NCBI RefSeq assembly: GCF_003710865.1
Contig: NZ_RHHO01000033.1
Location: 186,001 to 250,000 of the forward strand
Reading direction: 5' to 3'
Source of the DNA: Brevibacillus borstelensis
GTDB lineage: Bacteria; Bacillota; Bacilli; Brevibacillales; Brevibacillaceae
DNA: 64,000 nt
In this document: in pieces, positions 47,701 through 53,364 of the stretch
How the letters are laid out: each line of letters begins with the position of its first letter
Numbering within the stretch: the first letter of the stretch is position 1
Made by a program: the position numbers and the translations under genes
Notes under the pieces: generated by a model
Told to the model about the DNA's origin: nothing
Databases searched by the model: none
The model's input: the letters and a program-made list of their open reading frames with translations, nothing else

Positions 47701-49241
47701 CGGCTGAGCGATTCATCGAGGACCCGTTCTACCCAGAACAAGGTTCGCGTCTTTACAAGACAGGGGACTTGGCTCGCTATCTGCCGGATGGCACTCTGGA
47801 ATATTTGGGGCGTACGGACCACCAGGTGAAAGTGCGCGGATATCGGATAGAACTCGGAGAAATTGAAGGGGTGCTGAGTCAGCATCCCGCTGTAAAAGAC
47901 AACGTCATTGCCGTGATGGCTGACGGCAGCGGAGAGAAAAGCTTGGTTGCCTACGTGGTGATGAACCCGGACACCCGATCTGCCCATGTGGAACTGCGGG
48001 CGTATTTACAGGAAAAACTGCCTGTGTACATGGTTCCCTCCCATTTTGTCACGCTGGATGAATTGCCATTGACGAGCAACGGAAAAGTTGATCGGAATGC
48101 CTTGCCTTTACCGGAAAGAAGCGGGACGGAGCTGGAGAGCAGCTACATGGCTCCACGAAATCCGGTGGAAGCAAAACTGGTCACGATCTGGGAAGAGCTG
48201 CTGTCGGTAAGCCCGATTGGCGTGTACGACAACTTCTTCCGCCTGGGAGGCCATTCGTTATTGGCGGTCAGGTTGTTTGCGCGAATAAAGGAGGAGTTCC
48301 ATCAGAACGTCCCGTTGTCCGTTCTTTTTAAAGATCCTACGATCGCCCACCTGGCGCAAATGATCAGCCAGTCAAAAACAGAAATAGGCCATTCTTCGCT
48401 TGTTACCATACAGCCCAACGGTTCGCATCTGCCTTTCTTCTGCGTCCATCCGATTGGCGGAGGTGTCTTCTGCTATCAGCGTTTATCCGGTTTGCTAGGC
48501 AGTGAACAGCCGTTTTACGGATTACAGTCCAGGGGCCTTGCAGATGATCAGGAGCCGTTAAGCAGTGTGGAAGAGATGGCGATCCATTATCTGGAACAGA
48601 TTCGATCGGTTCAAAAAAGCGGGCCGTACGTTCTCGCAGGCTGGTCATTTGGAGGAATTGTTGCGTATGAGATGGCGTATCAACTGCGGGAGGCGGGAGA
48701 ACAAATCGCTGCCTTGATCTTGATGGACAGCTTTGCCCAAGCATACCGCAAAGACGCTGTACATGATCAGGTTACCGTGCTTGCAATGTTTGTCCAAGAT
48801 TTGCTGGGCATAACAGCAAAAGAGATCCCCGGCTGGTTCCAATCGTTGCGCGATATTCCGATAGAACAGGCGATCCATACGTTGATGAACACCCTGATTG
48901 AACAGGAACTGCTGGGACAAAGCACATCATTTGAAGAGTTCGCGAGACTTTTTCGAGTATTCCAAGCCAACTGGACGGCCTACCGCCACTACGTGCCGAA
49001 GTCTTCCGGGCAGCCTATCATTCTCTTTACATCAGGCGACCGGGATGAGGGAGTCACCGGTATTTACAGCAGCCCGTCGAACGGGTGGGAAGAGGTGACA
49101 AACGGTGAAATAGAGATTCACGAACTCCCCGGCAATCATTTCACCATCCTGCAATCGCCCGGCGTTGAACAGATTGCCCAATCCATTGCAACTACAATGC
49201 GGAGAATCCATGATCGGAACTGGCTGCCAATGAACAGGTGA
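38712..49241 (+). CDS. NRPS 2: C-A(Pro)-T-C-A(Val)-T-C-A(Asn)-T-TE
   Basis: Assembly-line enzyme of 3509 aa behind a GGAGGTG site. Three complete modules and a terminal thioesterase. Condensation sites are intact: HHIAADGWS (His180-181), HHIISDGWS (His1248-1249), HHIISDGWS (His2309-2310). Specificity codes read by eye: A3 DVQFIAHVV (Pro-type), A4 DAFWLGGTF (Val-type), A5 DLTKVGEVG (Asn-type). Carrier serines are Ser1056, Ser2118 and Ser3182. The thioesterase (about 3230-3500) has GWSFGG with Ser3312 and a late His3476, so it should release the chain by hydrolysis or cyclisation. No epimerisation, methylation or oxidation domain is present. Codes come from manual alignment with the GrsA phenylalanine domain. 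Confidence 0.94.
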   Translation: MRLESKGNDRLAELSPAKRALLEKMLESKRRENSAGERIPVRPQENAIPLSFAQQRLWFLDQYEPESPVYNLCYAIRLTGNLWIPILERCFQEILDRHEVLRTTYSVVDGEPIQVINPPVPVKIPVKSLGALSEQEKEAEVQRLAREEAQKCFHLTEDSMLRTTLLRLHETEHILLVTIHHIAADGWSLGVLVHEMMQLYTAFYHEQASPLTPLPIQYADFAHWQREWANRQEFQRQLDFWKQKLSGSLPVLQLPTDRPRPTIQTFRGAVERFSLSHELAHSLRDISAQSGTTLFMTLLAAFKTLLFRYTQQDDILVGTPIANRNRSDIEGLIGFFVNTLVMRSQPSGTATFREYLAQIRDVALEAYAHQDVPFEKLVADILPSRLLSHSPLFQVMFILQNAPMSEMKLPELDVEHFILDSGTTKFDLTFSFTETANGLNGSVEYNVDLFEKKTIERMIRHFETLLISIASNPEQTLSQLGILPDSERRTVLEEWNRTENRELQDPGCTHEMVERQAVKTPDAIAVEDETRQLTYDEVNQRANQLAHYLQKSGVRPDSLVGICLNRSVDTVVAVLAVLKAGGAYVPIDPAYPADRIAYMLEDSRVSILISQHRIAHELPAYDGQCVLIDTDWAAIAQQSDSNPHCLVKPENLAYVIYTSGSTGKPKGVMMAHKPLVNLLLWQMKSFQDPKPARTLQFAPLSFDVSFQEIFSTLCSGGTLLMSEEVRQDPVKLLKFLSGQKVERLFLPFVALQQLAESANVRETVPERLREIITAGEQLQISRHISGWLGKMKGCRLYNHYGPSESHVVTSYTLQGEPEEWPVLPPIGRPIDNVQIYLLDQHLQPVPIGVQGELYIGGTALARGYLNRPDLTLEKFVPHPFSTDQTERLYRTGDVARFLPDGTIEYIGRIDHQVKVRGFRIELGEIEATLGQHPQIRETAVVVREDVPGDRRLVAYVVTEAGASYSTKELRGFLQKRLPEYMIPGTYVQLEALPLSPNGKIDRRALPVPDYANRSMEREYVPPSTPEEACVAKIWSEVLRTEPIGLGDNFFELGGHSLLATQVISRLNHAFRMDIPLKTLFEAPTVRALAESIAHARQKRQENDAPPIQPAPREQEMPLSFAQERLWFFEQFEPGTATYNIPGAIRLVGVLDVHALERSFAEIVRRHESLRTVFSASNGRPIQTVLREMKIPLVTVDLQQLPADRRESALRELIKTEAALPFDITQGPLLRTTLAKLGETEHVLLITMHHIISDGWSLGVFIREMAVLYDAFCNQASSPLPDLDLHYADFAYWQRQYLQGEELEKQLAYWKGVFQQEPPVLQLPTDRPRPASQTFNGDAQRFVLGKQLTDALKTLSVQSGATLYMTLLAGFKTLLHRYSGQEDIAVGSPIANRNRSELEGMIGFFVNTLVIRSQPNSVISFREYLDQVREAAVGAFAHQDLPFERLVAELVPQRNRSASPLFQVLFVLQNTLASDLALPGLTMEQLDAESGTAKFDLTLSMRESGDELIGYLEYNTDLFNPDTIARLIGHFETLLGSIVQNPDYKLHELPLLTDKERHQLLMEWNQTQTDYPSLSSIQQVFAEQVAKAPDAIALVCQTEQVTYDEINRRANQLARHLVKLGVTRGELVAVCMDRSIDLIVAFLAILKAGAAFLPLDPTYPKERLAYMLEDARASVLITGGKREDVLPWQHLRVIDLDRDRQQIASEREGDIDTGTTADDLAYVMYTSGSTGKPKGVCIPHRGVIRLVKGNGYASFSPEEVFLQFSPVSFDASTFEIWGSLLNGARLVLYPGSKASLEELGKTLREHRVTTLWLTAGLFHQMVDQRLDDLIHVKQLLAGGDVLSVSHVKKVLEHLPGIKLINGYGPTENTTFTCCYPVTDGSLVQGSVSIGRPIANTRVYILDSYLQPVPVGVTGELYIGGDGLAKGYLNQPELTSERFVSHSFDANMDTRLYKTGDLACYRPDGNIEFLGRADQQVKIRGFRIELGEIEAVLDQHPAVQESVVQVWQGENADKRLVAYLAIPQEPKPGVGELRAYLQSRVPEHMIPSLFVLLDAFPLTSNGKVDRKSLPAPDESQFARDREWVGPRTPAEQSLAEIWSEVLGVQRIGVHDNFFEIGGHSLLATQVISRISSHFGVEVSLRTFFEQPIIEHLAALVDNRDRSDRRIPLRPLHSPARELAPLSFTQERVWFFEQMEPGTGVYHIPGAIRLSGQLDIFALQRAFGEIVQRHEALRTTFVEADGHPMQKIHPTMNISVPFSDLRNLPEELRNREVERLASEEAERPFDLAAGPLARFRLLQLEDREYVLLFALHHIISDGWSIDILFREFGALYESCVTRKKHALPEMTMQYADYSEWQRDWLQSEERKRQLHYWKGKLGGHLPVLQLPTDRPRPAVQTFRGASESFTLSKEFTDTLSAISQREGATLFMTLLAAFKTLLYRYSGQHDILVGTPIANRMNRDCESVIGFFANTLVLRSDLSHELSFTQLLAQVKQTSIDAYANQELPFEKLVEELQPERTLSHSPLFQVMFVLRNTPKTDVVLPNLAFVPVQAETRVSKFDITLFMEQTDQGLTGSFEYNTDLFDASTIQRMIGHYQTLLEGIAMEPGCQISKLPLLTATERHQLLVEWNDTKAEYPEDMCFHQLFEEQVEKTPDEVAVVCGDVRWTYRELNRRANMLARYLQKNGVGPEQLVGICLERSAELVLAILGIHKAGGAYVPIDPGYPKERISFIVSDAKPSLLLTQERLCSVLEPGETTVINLDADWDIVQQESDSNPVCIATPENLAYVIYTSGSTGTPKGALIIHRGLVNYLHWCKKAYPAEEGTGAPVHSSVAFDLTITSMFVPLIAGRTVMMLPETAGVEGLGNLLKESENFSLVKITPAHIQLLNQQLSPDHVKTCTRSLVIGGENLLAETVALWRRHAPGTALFNEYGPTETVVGCIVYQIPENMAATESVPIGRPIDNMRVYLLDSNMQPVPIGVPGEIYIGGAGVARGYLNRPELTAERFIEDPFYPEQGSRLYKTGDLARYLPDGTLEYLGRTDHQVKVRGYRIELGEIEGVLSQHPAVKDNVIAVMADGSGEKSLVAYVVMNPDTRSAHVELRAYLQEKLPVYMVPSHFVTLDELPLTSNGKVDRNALPLPERSGTELESSYMAPRNPVEAKLVTIWEELLSVSPIGVYDNFFRLGGHSLLAVRLFARIKEEFHQNVPLSVLFKDPTIAHLAQMISQSKTEIGHSSLVTIQPNGSHLPFFCVHPIGGGVFCYQRLSGLLGSEQPFYGLQSRGLADDQEPLSSVEEMAIHYLEQIRSVQKSGPYVLAGWSFGGIVAYEMAYQLREAGEQIAALILMDSFAQAYRKDAVHDQVTVLAMFVQDLLGITAKEIPGWFQSLRDIPIEQAIHTLMNTLIEQELLGQSTSFEEFARLFRVFQANWTAYRHYVPKSSGQPIILFTSGDRDEGVTGIYSSPSNGWEEVTNGEIEIHELPGNHFTILQSPGVEQIAQSIATTMRRIHDRNWLPMNR

Positions 49242-49287
49242 TCGCCGTTGTCCATTCTTTCCCTCGTCGGGAGGAGGTAAGTGCACG

Positions 49288-49410
49288 ATGAAGCAAGATC
49301 TTTCAGAAGAGATGACGTCCACCGGAAGAATCGGATGGTTGGAACGAAAATTACGAATACAGTCCAGGTATAAACAGGTAGAAGCCTTGCTAATTTCGGT
49401 GGGGGGGTAA
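49288..49410 (+). CDS. Small 40-aa ORF in the NRPS cluster (unassigned)
   Basis: An ATG lies 10 bases after GGGAGGAGG and opens a 40-codon frame (MKQDLSEEMTSTGRIGWLER, then a basic segment, ending LLISVGG). It sits between the NRPS stop (47 bases before) and the kinase ATG (10 bases after). The charged sequence has no membrane segment and no known domain. It ends in a run of seven G that also forms the only ribosome-binding-like sequence for the kinase. Translational coupling, a tiny accessory protein, or the residue of a truncated gene are all possible. Confidence 0.5.
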   Translation: MKQDLSEEMTSTGRIGWLERKLRIQSRYKQVEALLISVGG

Positions 49411-49419
49411 ATCGTCCAT

Positions 49420-50370
49420 ATGAGTTTTTACACGCAAAGCAATCCAGTCAAACATTCACTGGAACCCAAGATGTTAGGGAGAGGCAGTTCATATGGTACG
49501 TTCGGCGAGTTATTGCAGGGCGTTTTGGAGGAAGACAATTCAGATTTTCTCGTTACCTTTCCGATCAATCGTTATGCCCATGCATTGTTTGTTCCCGAGC
49601 CGGAAAGCGACACCGTATCTGTTTATCCGTCACACAAGCAGAAATCACGCAGACTGGCAGAGATTATTCTGGACCATTTTTCATTGCCAAAGGGAGCCAC
49701 ATTAAAAATCTCCGGCAACATTCCCGTCGGCAAAGGATTGGCCAGCTCTTCTGCTGATCTGGTGGCGACGGCCAGAGCGATAACCGACTGCTATTCCCTC
49801 CATCTGCCTGTGACACTCCTCGAAATGCTCATTCGGCAGATCGAACCCACCGACGGTGTGATGTATCCGGGAGTGGTTTCCTTTTACCACCGGAGGGTAC
49901 AGCTTCGCGAGTCAATCGGTGAGCTTTCGCCGCTTACCATCGTCAGCATTGACGAGGGGGGCGAAGTGGATACCGTTGAGTTTAACAAGCTGCCAAAACC
50001 GTTTACAGCAGCAGAAAGACAGAAGTATCAAAGCCTTCTGGATACCATCACCATCGCCATTCGGCAAAATGATCTGGCTTCCGTGGGGAAAGTATCGACA
50101 GAAAGTGCGCTTCTTAACCAGAAACTTCGGCCCAAGAGGACGCTTGATGCCATGCTGAGCATCTGCGAAGAAATCGATGCGCTTGGCGTTTGTGTAGCGC
50201 ATAGTGGTACCTGCCTCGGACTTCTGCTGTCACCTGAGAGCAGCCGCTATCAGGAGCAATTGACAGCGGCCGGCGCACTTCTGGAGAAAGTGGCCGGCGA
50301 AGTGATGTTTTATCAGTCGTGGTCTTATAAGGAAGGATGGGACAATCATGCTGCGTTCAACGATTATTGA
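49420..50370 (+). CDS. GHMP kinase, L-threonine kinase (PduX/DabC)-like
   Basis: Kinase of 316 aa with GHMP motifs: the N-terminal YGTFGELLQG, characteristic of the PduX threonine-kinase branch, the phosphate-binding GNIPVGKGLASSSADLVATA (about residues 102-121), and the C-terminal GVCVAHSGTCLGLLL. It should phosphorylate the hydroxyl of L-threonine. Comparable kinases (DabC in friulimicin, as I recall it) act before a cysteine-synthase-like enzyme in 2,3-diaminobutyrate formation. Here such an enzyme gene overlaps it by 23 bases. Confidence 0.78.
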   Translation: MSFYTQSNPVKHSLEPKMLGRGSSYGTFGELLQGVLEEDNSDFLVTFPINRYAHALFVPEPESDTVSVYPSHKQKSRRLAEIILDHFSLPKGATLKISGNIPVGKGLASSSADLVATARAITDCYSLHLPVTLLEMLIRQIEPTDGVMYPGVVSFYHRRVQLRESIGELSPLTIVSIDEGGEVDTVEFNKLPKPFTAAERQKYQSLLDTITIAIRQNDLASVGKVSTESALLNQKLRPKRTLDAMLSICEEIDALGVCVAHSGTCLGLLLSPESSRYQEQLTAAGALLEKVAGEVMFYQSWSYKEGWDNHAAFNDY

Positions 50371-51400
50371 TGCTATCGGACAAACGCCGTTAGTGAAACT
50401 TCGCCTGGACGAAAATGCGATAGGCCCGGTATACGCAAAGCTGGAAATGATGAATCTGTTCGGGATGAAGGACCGGGTGGCAAAAAAGATTATTTTGGAG
50501 GCAAAACGGGACGGAATTCTGCCTGACGGGGCTCCGATTATTGAAAGCTCCTCCGGAACAATGGCCTTGGGTGTCGCTCTCGTAGGAACGTATCTGGGAC
50601 ACCCCGTTCATATCGTGACCGATCCGCGAATCGATTTGATCACCCTTCGAAAACTGGAATCGCTCGGATGCCAGATTCATGTTGTGGAAAAGATGACCGG
50701 CCGGGGTTGGCAAAGTGCCCGCCTGGAACGGCTGCATGACCTGTTGGAACAATATCCGGGAGCCTTTTGGCCCCGCCAGTACGAAAATCCCAACAATCCG
50801 CTGGCGTACGCGGCATTGGCGAAGGAATTGCTTGATGACATTGGCAGAGTGGACATTCTCGTCGCCTCCGTTGGCAGCGGCGGTTCCTTGTGCGGAACTG
50901 CCCAAGAGCTGCTCAAGTACAATCCGGAACTGCGGGTAGTGGCCGTCGATTCCGTCGGCAGCGTCATTTTCGGTCAGCCGGATAATCCGAAGCGGCTGCA
51001 GAGCGGATTGGGCAACAGTCTGGTGGCGCCCAATGTTAATCACGAACTGGTTGACGAAGTTCACTGGCTCAGCGACGAGCAGGCCTTCACTGCGACGCTG
51101 GAGCTGGCCAAACACGAAAAGGTCTTTGCCGGAAACAGCTCTGGTTCCGTATATGCGGTGGCCCGCTGGCTGAGCAGCCAAGTATCGCCGGAAACAAACA
51201 TCGTGGGGATATTTCCCGATCGGGGAGACCGTTACTTTCAAACCATTTACGATGAACAATATCGTCGGGATAAGGACATCAACTCATCCGTACCGCTTTC
51301 TCAACCGGCCAAGGTATCGTATCAGAGCGTGGTGACCTCCTGGTCGTACGCAGCGGTCAAAAGGGGGAACAGACGTGAAAAAGCTCCTGCTCTTCGTTGA
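50348..51400 (+). CDS. PLP-dependent cysteine-synthase-like enzyme (DabA/SbnA-like)
   Basis: Fold-type II PLP enzyme of 350 aa. The PLP lysine is Lys42 in NLFGMKDRVA; the substrate loop is ESSSGTMALG and the phosphate-binding loop is SVGSGGSLCGT. In related enzymes an O-phospho-amino acid loses phosphate and an amino donor is added at the beta carbon (SbnA with O-phosphoserine and glutamate). With the upstream threonine-type kinase, the expected substrate is O-phosphothreonine and the product an N-substituted 2,3-diaminobutyrate. No lyase gene that would complete the pathway is found in the window. Confidence 0.8.
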   Translation: MLRSTIIDAIGQTPLVKLRLDENAIGPVYAKLEMMNLFGMKDRVAKKIILEAKRDGILPDGAPIIESSSGTMALGVALVGTYLGHPVHIVTDPRIDLITLRKLESLGCQIHVVEKMTGRGWQSARLERLHDLLEQYPGAFWPRQYENPNNPLAYAALAKELLDDIGRVDILVASVGSGGSLCGTAQELLKYNPELRVVAVDSVGSVIFGQPDNPKRLQSGLGNSLVAPNVNHELVDEVHWLSDEQAFTATLELAKHEKVFAGNSSGSVYAVARWLSSQVSPETNIVGIFPDRGDRYFQTIYDEQYRRDKDINSSVPLSQPAKVSYQSVVTSWSYAAVKRGNRREKAPALR

Positions 51401-52130
51401 GTCAAATACGACAGGTACGGGCATGATTGCTCTGAAAAAGGCGCAAGAGCGGGGCTTTTCCCCCGTTTTTTTAACAAGCAAGCCGGAGAGGTATGCGGGT
51501 CTGGCGGAAACGGGATGCAGGGTTCTCGTATGTGACACCAATTCCTTGGACGCATTGCGAACCACGATTAAAAAAGAGCTACCCGCAGACCAGATAGCCG
51601 GGATTATGACGACAAGCGAATTTTACCTCGTCACGGTTGCGACGCTAGCAGAAGAGTACGGTTTGCCCGGCAATCCGCCGGAAGCCATGCTTGTTTGTCG
51701 CAACAAGGCGCAAACCCGGTTGCGATTGGCAAAAGCCAATGTGGCTCAGCCGCGATTTGCGATTATTCGTACAGCCAAGGAAATCCCTGAAACGGTGAAG
51801 GCGATCGGTCTGCCGTGTGTAGTAAAACCTACCGATGACAGCGGTTCAAACGATGTAAAGCTGTGCAGCGGTTTCCTGCTATCTGGCAAAGAAGGTACGT
51901 TGCAAAAAGTAGAAGGGGTTGAGGAGGTCCGCAGCATGCCAGGCATACGGAATGTGACGATTTCCGCAAGAGCGGGAGATCGGGTGTATATACCGCAAAA
52001 TGCGTACCATCGCTTGGGGTATGTAATAGCTTCCGGCGGTACATATGCGCAGACCGAGTATCGTTTACAAGAAGCGGTAGACAACATCGTGGTTACCGTG
52101 AAGGAACAGGTGGAAGCGAGTTGGAGATGA
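51375..52130 (+). CDS. ATP-grasp family protein, internally truncated
   Basis: Protein of 251 aa starting at GTG behind AAGGGGGAAC and overlapping the PLP enzyme by 26 bases. Residues 1-170 match the front of ATP-grasp ligases (VESNTTGTGMIALKKAQERG, PGNPPEAMLVCRNKAQTR, LPCVVKPTDDSGSNDVKL). The text then jumps to the family's extreme C-terminus (GTLQKVEGVEEVRSMPGIRN, PQNAYHRLGYVI). The usual 150-200 residues between, with the rest of the ATP site and the magnesium ligands, are missing, although the frame is intact. Full-length relatives are around 400 aa. It is therefore probably catalytically dead, or a new short form. Confidence 0.75.
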   Translation: MKKLLLFVESNTTGTGMIALKKAQERGFSPVFLTSKPERYAGLAETGCRVLVCDTNSLDALRTTIKKELPADQIAGIMTTSEFYLVTVATLAEEYGLPGNPPEAMLVCRNKAQTRLRLAKANVAQPRFAIIRTAKEIPETVKAIGLPCVVKPTDDSGSNDVKLCSGFLLSGKEGTLQKVEGVEEVRSMPGIRNVTISARAGDRVYIPQNAYHRLGYVIASGGTYAQTEYRLQEAVDNIVVTVKEQVEASWR

Positions 52131-52849
52131 TGATGAGAAAGGGAAAACTATTTATGCTTCCTTACGCAGGGGGAAGTGCATCTGTATATTTGAGCTGGAA
52201 AAAACACCTGCCTGCGGAAGTCGAACTCATTCCCATGGAGCTGCCAGGCCGAGGAAAACGCTATAAGGAGCCCCTTATTGATTCCGTGCAGAATATGATC
52301 CCAGTTTTACTGGAAGATATCACATCACATGAATTATCCACTTCATACGCCATTTTCGGGCACAGCATGGGAAATCTACTCGCACTGGAGTTGGCCAGAG
52401 AGCTGGCGAAACAAGACCACCCCTTGCCTGCTGCATTATTTTTATCCGGCAGAAATCCCCCGCATGTGAAGAGCAATTTTTTACGACATGTTTTGTCTGA
52501 GCAAGAGCTGGTGCAAGAGATCCTAAAATTGGGGGGGACTCCGCCAGAATTAATGGAAAACCGCGAATGGCTTGAACTGTTTTTGCCGATTATCCGCTCC
52601 GATTATAAGCTAGTAGAGACCTACCAATTCAAATGGGATGCACCTCTCGATTGTCCTTTCATGATCTTCAACGGAAAACAGGACCTGCTTATTGATGCGG
52701 GGCAAATCGAAGAATGGAGCCGATTTACATCGAGGGAGTATTCTGCTGCTTGGTTTGAGGGAGATCATTTTTATATCCATGACCAGGCGGAGGAAATATG
52801 TCGGCAAATGGTGCGGCATCTCGGTACCCCCACATCTCCTCTGCACTGA
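52127..52849 (+). CDS. Type II thioesterase (GrsT/SrfD-like)
   Basis: Alpha/beta hydrolase of about 240 aa. Motifs: MLPYAGGSAS at the N-terminus, the nucleophile in GHSMGN, MELPGRGKRYKEPL, and the catalytic His in FEGDHFYIHD. Type II thioesterases free NRPS carrier proteins blocked by wrong acyl groups. The ATG at 52127 overlaps the preceding stop as ATGA; three consecutive ATGs make the exact start ambiguous by one or two codons, and an upstream in-frame TTG at 52121 is less likely. Last gene of the cluster, followed by a terminator. Confidence 0.92.
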   Translation: MMMRKGKLFMLPYAGGSASVYLSWKKHLPAEVELIPMELPGRGKRYKEPLIDSVQNMIPVLLEDITSHELSTSYAIFGHSMGNLLALELARELAKQDHPLPAALFLSGRNPPHVKSNFLRHVLSEQELVQEILKLGGTPPELMENREWLELFLPIIRSDYKLVETYQFKWDAPLDCPFMIFNGKQDLLIDAGQIEEWSRFTSREYSAAWFEGDHFYIHDQAEEICRQMVRHLGTPTSPLH

Positions 52850-52887
52850 CAATCGAATGGAAAATGGGCCAATTTGGTGGCCCCAGG

Positions 52888-52916
52888 CTGTCGAGAGAGT
52901 CTCGGCAGCTTTTTTT
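52888..52916 (+). terminator. Terminator of the NRPS operon
   Basis: CTGTCGAGA (52888-52896) and TCTCGGCAG (52900-52908) form a 9-bp stem with a 3-base loop, followed by a T run. Confidence 0.88.
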
Positions 52917-52952
52917 ATGCCCGTGATGCAATCAGGTGTGAAAACAAAAAGT

Positions 52953-52989
52953 GACGGGATAGTTGTGCAAAGAGACGGGACAGTTATGC
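52953..52989 (+). repeat. Two 16-bp direct repeats, 21-bp period
   Basis: GACGGGATAGTTGTGC (52953-52968) recurs as GACGGGACAGTTATGC (52974-52989), two helical turns apart. It may be an activator-binding site for the sigma-54 promoter about 230 bases downstream, or the end of a lost insertion sequence of IS21 type, which carry multiple terminal repeats. Confidence 0.5.
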
Positions 52990-53031
52990 CCGCTTCTAGT
53001 TTGAAAAAGCTATGCAAACATACAAAACTCA

Positions 53032-53047
53032 TATGCAAATGTGCATA
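53032..53047 (+). promoter_or_regulatory. Inverted repeat TATGCA-N4-TGCATA (candidate enhancer site)
   Basis: A perfect 6-bp dyad about 170 bases upstream of the sigma-54 -24 box, a typical distance for an enhancer-binding activator. A half-site (TATGCA) lies at 53011-53016. The likely binder is the Fis-type helix-turn-helix of the activator encoded at 56267. Confidence 0.45.
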
Positions 53048-53217
53048 AACGCAAGTGCATCCTGTTGTGATGCGCTTTTTGTTCGTCGCTTGAAAAGAGG
53101 TGACGCGTTCGGATTATGCGTTTTTACATAAAAAGCAAGACCGCCTTGGCATATTGAAACAGCAGAAGTCTGAATATTCTTATCCATTTCCGGCGAAACG
53201 CTGCCCCGAGCCTATCG

Positions 53218-53234
53218 TTGGCACACTCCTTGCG
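53218..53234 (+). promoter_or_regulatory. Sigma-54 (-24/-12) promoter
   Basis: TTGGCACACTCCTTGCG: the GG and GC doublets are exactly 10 bases apart and the flanks fit the TTGGCAC-N5-TTGC consensus. It precedes the MFS/peptidase operon, and a sigma-54 activator gene lies two genes downstream. Confidence 0.85.
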
Positions 53235-53260
53235 TTATGAGCTTCGCATGAAATGATTTT

Positions 53261-53274
53261 TGATAGCGCTTACA
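53261..53274 (+). promoter_or_regulatory. cre-like CcpA site
   Basis: TGATAGCGCTTACA matches the catabolite responsive element at 13 of 14 positions by eye. It lies just downstream of the sigma-54 promoter, where bound CcpA would block transcription when preferred sugar is present. Confidence 0.5.
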
Positions 53275-53364
53275 AGTCATCGGGAAAGGGGGCGGGAGGT
53301 CGTTCATGAGAGCGGCTGCAGGGTACGGCATGCCTCATCAAATAACTTTGAAAGGAAGAGGTGT

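Noticed and set aside
24376..52849. Search for an MbtH-like helper gene, an epimerase domain or a 4'-phosphopantetheinyl transferase in the cluster
   Set aside because: None is visible in the NRPS proteins or between genes; the 40-aa ORF at 49288 lacks the MbtH Trp signature.
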